A stretch of DNA of 64,000 nucleotides from Heterocephalus glaber (GCF_000247695.1 NW_004624747.1:12864650-12928649); one strand, 5' to 3'; counted from the first letter of the stretch, positions 11,869 to 24,065 are shown. Numbers and translations are program-made. Notes: a model not told the origin generated them from the sequence alone.

Positions 11869-13579
11869 TACTTTATCCCCGCTTGTACCTATCTCTGCTG
11901 TTTCTAAGGAACCCAGCTGCCTGATTTTCCCCTGTGCCTTGTAAATATTTCTGTGATAGCCAGGAGTCACAGTTTATCTTGCTGGATGAATGCCAAAATT
12001 ACGATAAAATGCAATGCTGTTGAAACTGTAATCTGAGGACCTAAGAGGGTTTTTTATAGGAAAGAGTTGAAGCACATACAAATGGAAACCTTTAATATGG
12101 GGTCTTCTCTTTCACCACCCAGTAAATTTGTTCTTATCTCTTATAGGTAGTAAAATACACCTGAAAACAAAATGATTCTAGCCTTGAAGACTTAATACCT
12201 TTCATATGAATTTGCTTGGTCACCAGTGTCTCTCGTGGAAGCAATCATTTTTTCACTGTGTTAGTCTTGGTAAAATGTAGCTATTTACATATCGTGCATT
12301 TCTTCTGTGTTCTTTCCATAAAATATTTAGTACTAAAGAAAGGATAATAAACTATTTGGTACTAATGAAAGGATAATGATATTTTGATATTTGAAAGCCA
12401 ACCCTATCTTCATGGCCTGACACTTGAGATGCTGAGAACTATTGCTAACCTCTACACCCACTCCACATAGGAAAGTAGAAATGGGACCCTTCCAGCCAAG
12501 TCAGTTCAAGGATCACAAATACCACCTTTGTGAAAGGAAAAGTTGCCCCTCCCAGGCAACTGAACCACCCCCCCACACACACACACACACGAATGTTCAC
12601 TAGACTTTACCCATTACAAAGGTGCTTCCCTTGGGAGGAAGGGATGTACAGTGCTTTAACACTGGCCAGTGCCTTTGGCAGTTACCTTTGTACATTAAGC
12701 AATGATATGTAGCAGTGTTGGCAAAGTTTTTCTCTAAAGGTCCAGATAGTAAATATACTGACCTTTGTTGACCATGTAATCTCTGTCATATATACTCAAC
12801 TCAGCTGTTGAAGTGCTAGGGCAGCCCCGCATAGATAATATTAAAGAACAAACTTGGCTGTGTTTATTGGAATAGCACTAGGCCATAGTTTGCTGACTCT
12901 TGATATGTGATAACCCATAACATTTTCCATAGTACGTTATTTCTCTATTAAAACATTACATTCTGCCACCTTGTATGATATGTCCTTCTATTAGATTGTA
13001 ACCTTCTTAAGTGACTGTCTTTTCATACTTTGCACATAAATGATTAAATTGCTATTACTAATTGTAACATAAGTCATACATTGCATAATTAACAAAGATG
13101 CATTCTGACAAATGAGCCATTGGGCAGTTTTGTCACTCTGTGAACATCATAGGGTATACTTACAAATGTGTCCACAGTATCACTAAGCTATCTCATATCC
13201 TGTCTGTTGGTGACAGACACAATGTAGTTCAAATTTGTTTTTTCCTTATACTATGGGAAAATGTGGAAGAGAATTACAGTATTGTGGGCATTACGTTAGA
13301 CAAAAAATTTTTAGCTAAAAACACAGATTCAGTGCTATTTTATCATATTGCCATAAAGGGAAAAACTGTAGCATTTCTTTTTTAAGCCTGGAACACAAAT
13401 CATTTTCTACATGTAATTGAATCTAAAACTCTTGGACAGCAAAAATATTCTGAGTACCTTTGGGTGTTTTGTGATGTGTGTGTGTGTATGAGGGTTACAC
13501 GTGAGAAGGTGCTAGCAGTTTATGTAGCCAGAGCTTGGGTTAAAGGTCTAAGGCAGCAGTTCTTAGAGTGTGGCTGTTC

Positions 13580-13703
13580 TTTTGTTTTGATTTTGAGACA
13601 CAGTTTCACTATGTAGCCCAGGCTGCCCTCGAACTTGCAGGAATCCCCTTGTTTCAGCCTCCCAACTGCTGGGATTGCAGGTGTGTGCCACCACCCCTGG
13701 CAC
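13580..13703 (-). mobile_element. B1 SINE, reversed
   Basis: GAGACACAGTTTCACTATG through CCACCACCCCTGGC. Confidence 0.9.
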
Positions 13704-14026
13704 AACCCTCTCAGTTTTGTCTTTCATTTGGCTTTTTTCTTCTCATGGTAAGAAAGCATTGGTAGGTGAATTACTGCTGTGCATACTGTCACATGAGTCA
13801 AGGCAGTGGCACTGAATTGTGCTGATAGTCATAGTGCTCTTCAGTAGGTGCCAGGTTCATTTTGACGAAGCAGAAGTTCCTTTCATTTAGTCTCAACTCT
13901 TAAGCACCAAGTTTTTATGATAAAATGGGAAGTTGCTAAAAAGCACCTCTGCACATACCAAAGTACCGTTGGTTGTCTTGAGAAAAACACTTGCACAATC
14001 ACTTGAGGTGCTGAGCTAGAGATGTA

Positions 14027-14057
14027 CTTTTTTCTTTCTTTCTTTCTTTCTTCCTTC

Positions 14058-14094
<37 letters not shown>

Positions 14095-14118
14095 TTTCTT
14101 TCTTTCTTCCTTTTTTTT
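14027..14118. repeat. (CTTT)n microsatellite with CCTT variants
   Basis: About 90 bases of pyrimidine-only TTTC repeats. Confidence 0.95.
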
Positions 14119-14500
14119 AAAGAATCACTGGTGGACAGAGTAGTTAAGACTTGTGTATTTGGCAGTTAGTTTCTCAAAAATGAATATGCCCTTCAAGGGC
14201 ATTTCTTTTGCCAATGCTAAAATCTGAGAATTTTGGAAAATTTGTATCTGCTATCATAAGCCTTAGGAATGGTATTAACAAACATGATTTTTTTTCAGAT
14301 ACTATATAATGAAAAGCAACAGTATCTGTAAGAGCAGCATAGTTAGAGATCTAGTAGCTTCCACATTACAAATGCATTGTTACAAAATCACCTTTGGGTG
14401 AAAGATCATCCAAAACAGAATAATCCAATGGATTGTAATATAATACAGTTTTTTAGAAGTCCATTGGCTTCACATAGAAGTGGCTTCAGGTGCCACTTTT

Positions 14501-14592
14501 ATTTATTTATTTATTTATTGGTACCAGGGATTAAACTCAGGTCCTTGCGCTTGCACAGCAGGCAGTGAAACCACTGAGCTAAATCCCCGGCC
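14501..14592 (-). mobile_element. ID-like SINE, reversed, GCTGY subfamily
   Basis: The tail is (ATTT)n. The target repeats TGCCACTTTT lie on both sides. Confidence 0.9.
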
Positions 14593-14898
14593 CTCAGATG
14601 CCACTTTTAAAAAATTACCCCTTGTTGAATTTTATTGTAGTATAAAAGAAGAATATCCTTAGTTATTTGAAAAGGTTATTGAAATACTCTTTACTTTTCC
14701 AGCTGCCAATCTGTGTAAGGCTGGATTTTTTTCCTTTTAGAGGTCAACATGGGCAATATATGGCAATAGATTAAATGTAGAAACAGACATGAAAATCCAG
14801 CTATACTCTCTTTGAGCCAAACACTAAAGAAATTTGCAAAAATGTAAAAGAATGTACTTATCTTGACAAGTTTCTATTTAAATAAAATTATTTTTCCT

Positions 14899-15057
14899 TT
14901 AACACATTCACAGTAGAGGTGTAATTCTTATGTCCTGCTGCCAGGCAGCTTGAACCACCAGTGGTACATGCGTGACTGTCCCAGCAGGTGGCTTGTACCA
15001 CTGATGGGACAGTCACGCATGTACCACTGGTGGTTCAAGCCAGCAGGAACGTGTTAA
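14899..15057. mobile_element. piggyBac-like MITE with a perfect long palindrome
   Basis: The element begins TTAACACATTC and ends, reversed, TTAACACGTTC, so TTAA lies at both borders as in piggyBac-type insertions. Inside, 14948-14983 and 15005-15040 are perfect inverted repeats of 36 bases around a 21-base spacer. The spacer contains another diverged piece of the same motif. It may belong to the MER85 type, but this is not certain. Confidence 0.65.
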
Positions 15058-15126
15058 AAACACTGTCAATCATGTAATGGTATAATTGTATATAAATTAA
15101 TACATATTTTTAGCTTTTCTCAATTT

Positions 15127-15146
15127 GTGTGTGTGTGTGTGTGTGT
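15127..15146. repeat. (GT)10 microsatellite
   Basis: Uninterrupted GT units upstream of a reversed B1. Confidence 0.9.
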
Positions 15147-15194
15147 ACCCAGAGCCATCACACTGAGCTATATCCCTATTGATTTATTTGTCAT

Positions 15195-15342
15195 TTTTGG
15201 TTTTTTGAGACAGGGTCTCAGTATACAGTGAAGGCTGGTCTTGAACTCATTAGGTAGCCCAGGCTGGCCTCAAACTCACATTGATCCTTCTGTCTCAGCT
15301 ACCCGAGCACTGAAATTACAGGCATGCACCAGCACATCTGAT
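15195..15342 (-). mobile_element. B1 SINE, reversed
   Basis: Carries the duplicated segment and ends CACCAGCACATCTG. Confidence 0.88.
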
Positions 15343-15834
15343 TTCAGTTTAATTTATTTTTTGTCCTGCTGCATAATTTTAATTTGCAGGTCCAGTGCAA
15401 ATGAAAACACACTGCATTTCTAATATTGTAAATATCACTGTGATTCCCAGGAACACAAGCTCTTAGGGGCCCTCCATTTTAAGAATGTAAGTGGCCCTGC
15501 AACCAAAAATTTTGAGAAGTACTGGGTTTAAGGCAGTGTCTGTTCAGGGGTGGAATGGTAGTTGAGTGGACAAGAATGCTTCCATTGTATAACTGGAAGG
15601 CTGACACATGAACATGTTATAGAACAGTACTCTCTGTGTCTCAGTTTGGCATGGTTTTTAGCAGGATATATACTATAAGCATTTGGTAGTAAAGTAGCTA
15701 TAAATAAGATGTTTGACTATAATTACTAAAATCCAGTATGGTTCTAAAAATCTTAGGGTAAATAGTCATAGAAGGAGAGGATTTTCTGGTAGCTTTTTGC
15801 CATTGTCTACTAAGGTAAAAGCTTGGGGGAATGT

Positions 15835-16807
15835 ACAGAATCTAGACTATATAAAGAACTCAAAAAAATCAGACCTCCCCAAATTTAAAGACCCAATCTA
15901 AAAACGGGCATTTGAAATGAATAGAAACTTCTCGGGTGAAGAAGCACAAACATAAATAAGTATATGAAAAAATGAATGACCGTCACTGGTCATTCAAGAA
16001 ATGCAAATTAAAACAACACTGAGATTACATCACCAGAAAGAATGGGTATCATCTAGAAATCTATCAATAACAAACACTGGCAAGGCTGTGGGGGAAAAGG
16101 AACCCTGCTCCATTATTGATAGGAGTGTAAATTGGTACAACCACTGTGTAAATTCCTCAAAAAACTAAAACTAGAGATTCCGTTTGACCCAGCTGTCCTC
16201 CTTCTAGGTATATTCTCTAAAGAGCTAAAAGCATCATATACCACAGTGACATATGCATGCTCATGTTTATACCAGCACAATTTGTAATATCTAAATCTTG
16301 GAAACAGCCCAAAAGCCCATCAACATGAATGGATAAAGAAAATGTGGCTTTTATATACAGGGGAGTACTACTGTGCCTTAAGGATAAAAATTGAGATATT
16401 TTTAGATAAATAGATGCCTTGAGAACATAATTTTAAGTGAAGTAAATAGAACACGTTTAAATATCGTCTTGTTTCTCTTGTGTGAGAAAACCAAAGAACA
16501 AAGGACCAAAATGAAGACTGGATATTGGGAAGTAGGAAGAAAATGTTTAAATGGGATGGGAAACGGGGGAGGGTAGGAGGGGGAAAGGGAGAGAAGGAAT
16601 AGGGATAAAAAAAATTTTAAATGGAAGGAAAACAATAGAAACAAAGTTTTGTAAATGGAGAGAGGAAGGAGGATTGAAGGGAAAAGAGGGAGATGGGGGG
16701 ATAAAGAATTAAGATATATTATGTACAAGTACAAATTCCCTATGATGAATGTGAACATTATGTGTTTCAAAATGTACGAATAAAATTAAAATAATAATTT
16801 AAAAAAG
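15835..16807 (+). mobile_element. L1 3' end (ORF2 C-terminal part and 3' UTR)
   Basis: Typical late ORF2 wording is visible in sense (AAATGCAAATTAAAACAACA, GGAAACAGCCCAAAAGCCCA), with a G/A-rich tract at 16540-16710 and an A/T-rich tail. Stops interrupt the frame. The open frame on its reverse strand (16402-16770) is only the complement of the purine tract. Confidence 0.85.
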
Positions 16808-16836
16808 AATTAGTGGTGACTAAAGTATTTCAGCAC

Positions 16837-16863
16837 GTGCTCGCTTCAGCAGCACATATACTG
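16837..16863 (+). pseudogene. 5' fragment of U6 snRNA, retrotransposed
   Basis: GTGCTCGCTTCAGCAGCACA and the following TATACT match the first ~27 bases of U6 with one visible change (A for G). It lies between the near-identical repeats ACTAAAGTATTTCAGCA and ACTGAAGTATTTTAGCA. It is far too short to be functional. Confidence 0.75.
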
Positions 16864-16931
16864 AAGTATTTTAGCAGAACAGCTATACATCATTTGGCAG
16901 AGTCTTCAGTTTTGTTAAAGTATATTTGCCT

Positions 16932-17019
16932 GGGGCTGGGGATTTAGCTCAGTGGTTTTCCCGCCTGCTGCACAAGCACAAGGACCAGAGTTTGATCCCC
17001 GGTACCCCCCCCCAAAAAA
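16932..17019 (+). mobile_element. ID-like SINE with C-run tail
   Basis: The 3' end is GGTAC, nine C and then A. TATTTGCCT flanks both sides. Confidence 0.9.
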
Positions 17020-17204
17020 GTGTTATTTGCCTAGCCTTACTTGGGTTATCTTAAATGCAGGTATTTACTTTCTTTTTTGCACTTGAGTAAGAATTTCTTA
17101 ACTCAGTTCTTTGTGTAGGCAGTGAAAATAGAGGGGAGGTTTAGAAGGAGTACTTCCCCATCGTTCCTCCCCATCATTACCAGCAGTGAAAACCTTTGGG
17201 AATT

Positions 17205-17293
17205 TTTGGGGGGTGAGAGGTACCGGGGATCATACTCAGGTCCTTGCACTTGCGCAGCAGGGGGTGAAACCACTGAGCTAAATCCCTGGCCCC
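17205..17293 (-). mobile_element. ID-like SINE, reversed
   Basis: Carries the GCGCAGCAGG variant. Flanked by TTTGGGAATTTTTG and TTTTGGGCATTTTTG. Confidence 0.88.
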
Positions 17294-18805
17294 TTTTGGG
17301 CATTTTTGAAACCGCTACATGGCTGTTTTTATGGACTTGTAGAGTAAGTGAAAAAGAGAGCCTACTTTAGGAGACCAGGGTCATGTAGGAATATCAGACA
17401 AAACTGGCAGAGGGAAAAAAAAGAGCTTGTGGATTAGATGCTATGACTTTAAAAAAAAATTTTTCTTTAAGTGGCCAAAGAGGAGAATTTCCTATTAATT
17501 GTTTAAATCAACCAGGTTCATTTATCTCTGCTGGTGTAATGTAGAATTAAAGCAATTTAAAAATTCATAAATACTGGGTTGTTGCTTTTTTTAAGTAACA
17601 GTTTTCAGTAGCATGAAAGCAGTATCATCTTTATCATTGCTGGGCCTTCAAGTTCACTAGAGCCAGAATATTTTATAGAGCCTGAAAAGATGTAAAGGCT
17701 TGGCCTGGGAAGAGCATGCCCCTAGCTATGGTGTGATTAAAGAAAGAAACTCATGTCATGCCTCATGTATTTAAGTTTGTCATCCAGTTTGGAGCAGAGA
17801 AAGTTGATTCAGGAGTCTCAAGTTAGGTCATCTGCATTGAGAACTGCACTTAGCTCCTGATCTTTTTAAAAAATTATTATTATTTAATCACAGAACCCCA
17901 CAATTCTTCAAACCCAAACCCTCAGTTTTCTTTTAATTCATTTTGTAGAAAAACCTGACCTAAAATAATACGGCTATTTATAATCTTTTACAGTACAGCT
18001 CTATGTAATTCATTTAGGTTTGTATTCAATTCAGACTTAGTTTTGTTATTTTTGTAATTGTCCCCTCTTCTGATTTAAGAGACATCATGACCCAGGAGTT
18101 AACTTATTAGCCAAAAAAGTTAAATGTGAGGGGGAGGACTTGGTTTCTACATACATCCTAGGCTTAGCCTCAGTTGATTGTTCCTTCTGTTTGAGACTTT
18201 TTAAAGATTTAGTAATAAATTACACATATGTGTATCTACTTGAACTTGAGCAACCTCTAATAAGTCATCTTGGGTGATTCATAAAATGTATCTATGCCAA
18301 GAAGTCTCTAAACTTTTTAATGAGAGAATGGTCCCTGGTAAGTAGAGAAAAAGAAAAATTTCATTGTAAACTTTCATAGGATAGCAAAATGTTTGGGCCA
18401 ACATTGTTTCAGATAATTTCTTCAGGTAGATAGGAGTTGTTAAGAGTACCTGTCAGTGTGTGATGCATTTCTTCCTAGTTCTGTTTTCACATAACACTTG
18501 AACATTCATTAGCATGGTGTGTATGTTATCTTTACCTATGGGATTCCATGGTTTGCCTTTGGTAAAAGATTGTTAGCAATGTTACTATTTTCATTAAATC
18601 TTAAATGACTAAAAAGAGAGGCATGGACAAAGGAATCCATTTGTTTCTCTTGAGTTTAAAAATAATCTATGCTAATTCAGAATGTAAAATCAATTGAGAT
18701 GAACATATGTGAAACATTGGGAGATAGTGCTGTTGGTAATAACTCAGAAAATGAAAATGTCAAGACAGTGTTCATGTGGATAAAAGTTGTGCTCACTGGA
18801 TTTGG

Positions 18806-18898
18806 ATTTTTTTTTTTCCTTTGGTACCAGGGATCAAACTCAGGACCTTGCACTTTCAAGGCAGGTGGGCAACACCACTGAGCTAAATCCCCAGCCCT
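18806..18898 (-). mobile_element. ID-like SINE, reversed
   Basis: Flanked by TGGATTTGGATTTTT and TGGACTTGGAATTTTT. Confidence 0.88.
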
Positions 18899-19116
18899 GG
18901 ACTTGGAATTTTTGTTTTTTAAAGCAAAGAAAAGGGTATTCTGTATATCGTGAAGTTTTCTGTGTCTTAATTTTGCAGTAAAAGGGCAATAAGACAGTAG
19001 TTCTTAGGTATATAGTTGAGTTTTTTAAAAAGAGCAAGCTTTAAAAGAACCTTGTATGTTTCTGGATTTTGTAATGTATATATATTTTATACACATGAAT
19101 TGTATCAAAGGATACA

Positions 19117-19126
19117 CAGACCTGAC

Positions 19127-19158
<32 letters not shown>
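19117..19158. repeat. (ATTG)n microsatellite
   Basis: About nine GATT units directly against the T-side of the reversed ID at 19159, so it probably grew out of that tail. Confidence 0.9.
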
Positions 19159-19159
<1 letters not shown>

Positions 19160-19236
19160 TTGGTACCGGGAATTGAACTTGGGACCTTGCGCTTGTGAGT
19201 CAGGCGCCAGAACCAGTGAGCAAATCCCTGGCCCCA
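19159..19236 (-). mobile_element. ID-like SINE, reversed
   Basis: Starts TTGGTACCGGGAATTG next to the (ATTG)n run. Confidence 0.88.
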
Positions 19237-19424
19237 ACAGACTAGATAATAAGCTATGTGTACTTACAGAGAATGGGAATTCAAAGAGAGGAAGAGAATC
19301 CACGTGAATTATTTTTATAAAATTTTAAAAATGGTAGTGTTATTCAGATGAACACTGGCTAAAATTAAGTTCATGTTTGTAATTTATAATATATAATTTA
19401 TATTTGTTGTTTGTTTTTTTGTTT

Positions 19425-19575
19425 TGCGATACTGGGGACTGAACCCAGGGGCGCTCTGCATTTGAGCTACATCCCCAGCCTTACTTATTTAGTTTTGAGA
19501 TATGGTCTCACTAATTTCCCTAGGCTGGGCTAGAACTTGGATTCCTCCTTCCTCAGACTCCCTCAGTGCTTGGAC
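19425..19575 (-). mobile_element. B1-dID composite SINE, reversed
   Basis: An ID-like part (GATACTGGGGACTGAACC) joins a diverged B1 part (GAGATATGGTCTCACTAATT). Confidence 0.8.
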
Positions 19576-20389
19576 GTTGTATAATTCTTTCTGTTAAAGG
19601 ATTTTGTGTTAAAACTTCTGTAATAGTAGTTTGAATTGAAAAAATGTGATATTTGGTATAGTTCGCAGTATTGTTGTAACTTTTAGTAGTTTTATTATAA
19701 ATTATAAAATAGCATGGCCTACATTAGGAATGAGCTTTTTTGCCAGATTTCCTTGTACATATTTATTTGAAAGCTGAAACAAAACTGTTCAGTCTAGGAA
19801 AAAGCCATTAAACATCAACATTTTTTCTGGAGTCATGCATTTATTTCTGCAGTGGATGATATCCTCCTTGCCAGGATACGAAGATGAGATCTGGCAGCCC
19901 CAGTCAGCCTCTTCATGTGGCACTTTGCACATTGTCACATCCTGATTTAGAAAAACAGACCACGAAGGAAACCAGTAACTTTAGCCATGCAAACTGTAGC
20001 ACAGCACAGAGGCTGTATAGGGCAGGAGGAGATAGTTTTTAAAAAATTTAACCCCGACTTCTACAGGTCTTTAGTGATAAATTTCTGGGATGTCTCCATT
20101 GATTTGAAAAGTGTAGAAGAATAGTTAGACAATAGTATCAGACCTTAACATAGATACTCTTTGGGCAGTTTAGTTGTTTAATCTCCTTTTTAGGTAATGA
20201 TAGTATACTTCAGGATACAAAGGATGTAACATCATGAAAAGAAGAGCTTCTCCCAAGAAAGCTGGCTTTGCTTTTTATAGCTCTAGAGTTTAGGAAAAAA
20301 AACTTTCAATAATTGCCTTTTTTAGAAACGTCCTAGCCCTTATTTATATGCAGAACTGCTCAGTTTCACCTTCAGTTAAATCTTAAAAT

Positions 20390-21245
20390 TTAACTGCACC
20401 AAAATTTAACTAAAGCAAATGAAAACTATACTGACTACCAATTTTCATCAGTCAAATTGGTAAAAATTCAGTTTTTTATTCTGTTTTTTAAGATAGGGTC
20501 TTGCTATGTAGGGACTTGAGCTCACTGTGTAGCTCAGACTGGCCTTGAGTTCACAGTGATCCTCCTGCCTCAGCCCCCTAAGCACTGGGATTACAGGCAT
20601 GCACCATGACATCCAGCTAAAACTTCAAAATTTGAACATAATGAGGAGACTTTGGGAAAAGGAACCTCTGATCCATTGCTGTTGAGAGTGCAAAATGCTA
20701 TTACCTTTCTGGAGGCAGTTGACAACATCTATCACATTGGAGGTACATTTTCTCTTTAATCCAGCAGTCTCACTTTTAGCAACTTTATACAAATATAACA
20801 TTTCATGTATGTGCAGGGTAGGTATAATTTACAAGAATGTTATAGAATTGTTTGTAACAGCAGAATCTTTGAGAACAACCCTAGTTCATCTATAAGGAAC
20901 TTAGAGTATTTAAGACACACACAGTGCATTTTCACAGTGGAATATAATGCAGATATTTAAAAGAAAAAGGATGTTTTCCACATAGAGATCTCAAGGCTGT
21001 ATTGTAAAAGGAGAGAAGGTGGATGTGGTGTACGCTCCCTATTATGTGAGAAATTGTTTGTATGTGCTTATATTGTATATTTACTCAGAAGGCTGTGTAA
21101 GTAAGTGGTTATCTGTTTACAAATGGTAGGTGGGGCAGAGGCAAAAACTAGATAGGAGAGAGACTTCTGTGTATACCTTTTTGTGACTTTTGATTTTTGT
21201 ACCACATGAACATACCACTTCATCAGATTTTTATTTTAAAAAATA
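20390..21245 (+). mobile_element. Old L1 3' end, sense, split by a B1
   Basis: Sense L1 wording is visible (GGGAAAAGGAACCTCTGATCC, TATAATGCAGATATTTAAAA). The B1 at 20480-20620 interrupts it. Confidence 0.65.
20480..20620 (-). mobile_element. B1 SINE, reversed, inside old L1
   Basis: AAGATAGGGTCTTGCTATG through CACCATGACATCCAGC. Confidence 0.88.
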
Positions 21246-21679
21246 TTTCTTCTGAACAGATCTTTTTTTCCAGAATTTTCAAAGGCATCCAAAGATTATG
21301 TCACAGCAAAAAACAAATTTAGAATAAAGAAATTGATTAATTCCATTTTCCTAATATGAAATGTGCTGCCTCAGGGATCCCTTGGTGGATGAGCCCATCT
21401 GCATACTCTCGTTGTCCAAAAGAGCACACGTTAGCCAGCCACAGTCTTTAGTCTAGAGACTAGCAAAGAGCCCAGGTGAACTTCTGACCCCTCTCCACTC
21501 CCCATAATTGAAATTTTAGAAAAAGATAGCTGTCCCCATGAAATGCTGTATTACAGAATTCTTGATGCAGAATGTATATATTATTGGTTATATTCATCTG
21601 CTTTTTCTCATAATTGTAACCAAATTTTTATACCATCTCACAGACTTTCCCATTGAGAGCAAAAGAGTCTTTGCCACTC

Positions 21680-21780
21680 TGAGGGTGTAGCTCAATGGTA
21701 AGACCTTTTGCCTACCATGTGTGAAGCCCTTGCTTGATTCCATCCCCAGCAAAAAGAAAGGGAGGGGAAAAAAAAGAAAG
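21680..21780 (+). mobile_element. Old ID-like SINE
   Basis: GGTGTAGCTCAATGGTAAGA and CCATCCCCAGC remain, with a G/A-rich tail. Confidence 0.6.
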
Positions 21781-21790
21781 AGAGGGTGTC

Positions 21791-21888
21791 TTTTTTTTTT
21801 TTTTTTGGTGGTACTGGGGATCGAACTCAGGACTTTGCACTTGTGAGGCAGGCGCAGCACCACGCCACTGAGCTAAATCTCCGGCCCC
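21791..21888 (-). mobile_element. ID-like SINE, reversed
   Basis: Flanked by GGTGTCTTTTT on both sides. It sits right behind the older copy. Confidence 0.9.
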
Positions 21889-22058
21889 AGGTGTCTTTTT
21901 TAAAAGAACATTTTTATTGTGGAAATTTTCATACACAAAAAGTAGAATACAACAGACTTCTTGTACCCATTGTCCTAGCTTAATAAAAAGCTGTTTTGTG
22001 CCTTGGGGGTCAGCTAGCCTACCTTTTTAATTTCCTTGACTATTTTAAATCTTATAAT

Positions 22059-22149
22059 CCCGCCCCCATCCCCGCCTGTACTGGGGATCGAACTCAGGAC
22101 CTTGCTCCTGCGAGGCAGATGCGGCGCCACTGGGCTAAATCCCTGGCCC
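22059..22149 (-). mobile_element. ID-like SINE, reversed
   Basis: Perfect 13-base target duplication TAAATCTTATAAT (22046-22058 and 22150-22162). The tail side is C-rich. Confidence 0.92.
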
Positions 22150-22690
22150 TAAATCTTATAATTTTACTAGTTAAAAGATAAACTTAGGTAAAAAAAATTT
22201 TTTTAAGATAAACAGCTATGTTAAAATTTTAAGGCATATGAGTCAAACCAACTCATGAATGGAGGAAGGGGTTATCAGAATTCTACCAAGTGAGAAAAAA
22301 TTTTTATGTACTATTTTTGGAGGCAAGACAAAATTTGACTGGTTAAAGTAGAAAGTCCCTACTTAGAGATTAATTGGTGGTTTCTGATAGGGTAATTTAC
22401 TCTGAGTAGGGTTTCAGTTTGCTTTAATTAGAGCCACTTACCCTAGCAGCCTCCCAATTAAGTTTTGTAACCCATCCATAAGTACATGAGGATTTATCTA
22501 TAATAACTAAGATCCAAAAAATGACATTATAGACCACAGCATCTTAACCATGAAAATTTACTGTATACCTTATTTTTGAAAGCTTAGAAGAAGCTTAACA
22601 TCTTCTGCATTCATTTCTTTCCCCTAGATAATTTTCAGTAGGCATATCAAAAAGGGTTACACTTCTTCCATGTTCATAAAACACATTTTT

Positions 22691-22811
22691 TTTTTTGGTA
22701 TCGGGGATCGAACTCAGGACCTTGCACTTGCAAGGCACGTACCAGGGATCGAACTGGGGACCTTGCGCTTGGGAGGCAGGTGCCACAACCACTGAGCTAA
22801 ATCCCCGGCCC
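22691..22811 (-). mobile_element. ID-like SINE with duplicated 3' half, reversed
   Basis: Two B-box-side halves occur in tandem, each with ACCAGGGATCGAACT-like wording, but only one A-box half. The perfect duplication CATAAAACACATTTTT lies at 22675-22690 and 22812-22827. Confidence 0.9.
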
Positions 22812-23051
22812 CATAAAACACATTTTTAAAAACTACTCTGTATATATTTCCCTAACTTCTAAGCTAGTTCTCATCTGACATCTGTCACTCCACTAACACT
22901 GTTCTGTTCTTGCCGAGATCATGAGTCCATGTCAAATTCAGGGGTCATTTGTTTTCATTCTGCCTGATCTTTGAGCAGCATTCAATGCAGAAGACCTCTG
23001 CATCCTAAAACAAACAATGAATGTTAACTGAGTATTTACTATCTTCTTTAG

Positions 23052-23212
23052 GGGGGAAGGGCAGTTGGGGATTGAACCCAGGGCCTTTTATTTTTTGAGA
23101 CAGAATCTTACTAAATTGCTAAACTGCCCAGGTTGAACTCAAACTTGGAATCCTCTTGCCCCAGACTTCCAGAATGCTGGGAATTACAAACATGTGCCAC
23201 CATGCTCAGTTC
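23052..23212 (-). mobile_element. B1-dID composite SINE, reversed
   Basis: A short ID part (GATTGAACCCAGGGCC), then GAGACAGAATCTTACTAAAT. Confidence 0.8.
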
Positions 23213-23325
23213 ATTTGATTCTTTAACAACTCTTTTGAGTCTGATTATCTCCATTTTACAGATGAAAAAGCTAAATTTTAGAGAGGTTAAATAACCAGCC
23301 TCGCTTCTAGCAATGATTAAATTCA
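23210..23325 (-). repeat. MIR SINE relic, antisense
   Basis: CCATTTTACAGATGAAAAAGC and GAGAGGTTAAATAACCAGCC are reversed MIR core. Confidence 0.7.
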
Positions 23326-23889
23326 AGGGAGTCAGTTCATGCACCATTCAGTCTTACTGCATTTTGGAAATGCCTGCTATCCTGGATTTTCCTCCTTTTT
23401 CTCAGTTTCAGTTTGGTTTTCTTTGCAGCTCCTCTTCCTACCTGATCTTTAAATTTGGAAGTTTCTTGGTATTTGATCCTTGGTCCTCTTCCTACTGCTG
23501 TGAGGCATGATCGCCCACATCTATGGCTTGAGTTATGTAGAAAGTGATGATCTTCACCTGTGTAGAAGGTTATGCGCTCCCAGCAGGTAGGTTTAGCTCA
23601 GAGCTATATCCAGTTGTCTCTTCATTCACAACTTAACTATGAATCTTTTCCTCCTGTGTTCCCCTTTCTTTTTCTTTGCTAAGTGAAACAGACAGATGTT
23701 TAGTAGAAATCTAGGAATCATCCCTCTAATTCCTCCATTTCCTAGTTCCTATAAACAGTCACCAGGTCCTGATTATTATTATGTCTTACATGTCTCTGTG
23801 TCATCTATTTTCCTAGGAAAGTTCTTCCCATGCCATTCTTAGAAAGAATCCACCTAGTAAACATTTTTCATAGAACCCTGTACTTGTCT

Positions 23890-24065
23890 TTCTCCCCTTT
23901 GTAATACTTTGTACAATTATGTTCACTTGGGTTAATTTTTATTTTCATTTCATTAGAAAAAATTTTGTGGCAAGAACCAAGGAAGGTACTGTTACTTGTG
24001 TTACCCCAGTAACTAGCAAAGTGCCTGGAATGTGGACATCATTAAATATTTGCTGAATTAAAAAA
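23890..24065 (+). repeat. L2 3' end relic
   Basis: AGCAAAGTGCCTGGAATGTGG followed by AAATATTTGCTGAATTA matches the L2 3' terminus. Confidence 0.6.

Noticed and set aside
16402..16770. 122-codon - strand open frame rich in Leu, Ser, Phe and Pro
   Set aside because: It is the complement of the purine-rich 3' UTR of a sense L1.
16837..16863. Functional U6 snRNA gene
   Set aside because: Only the first ~27 bases are present, with no upstream promoter elements seen.
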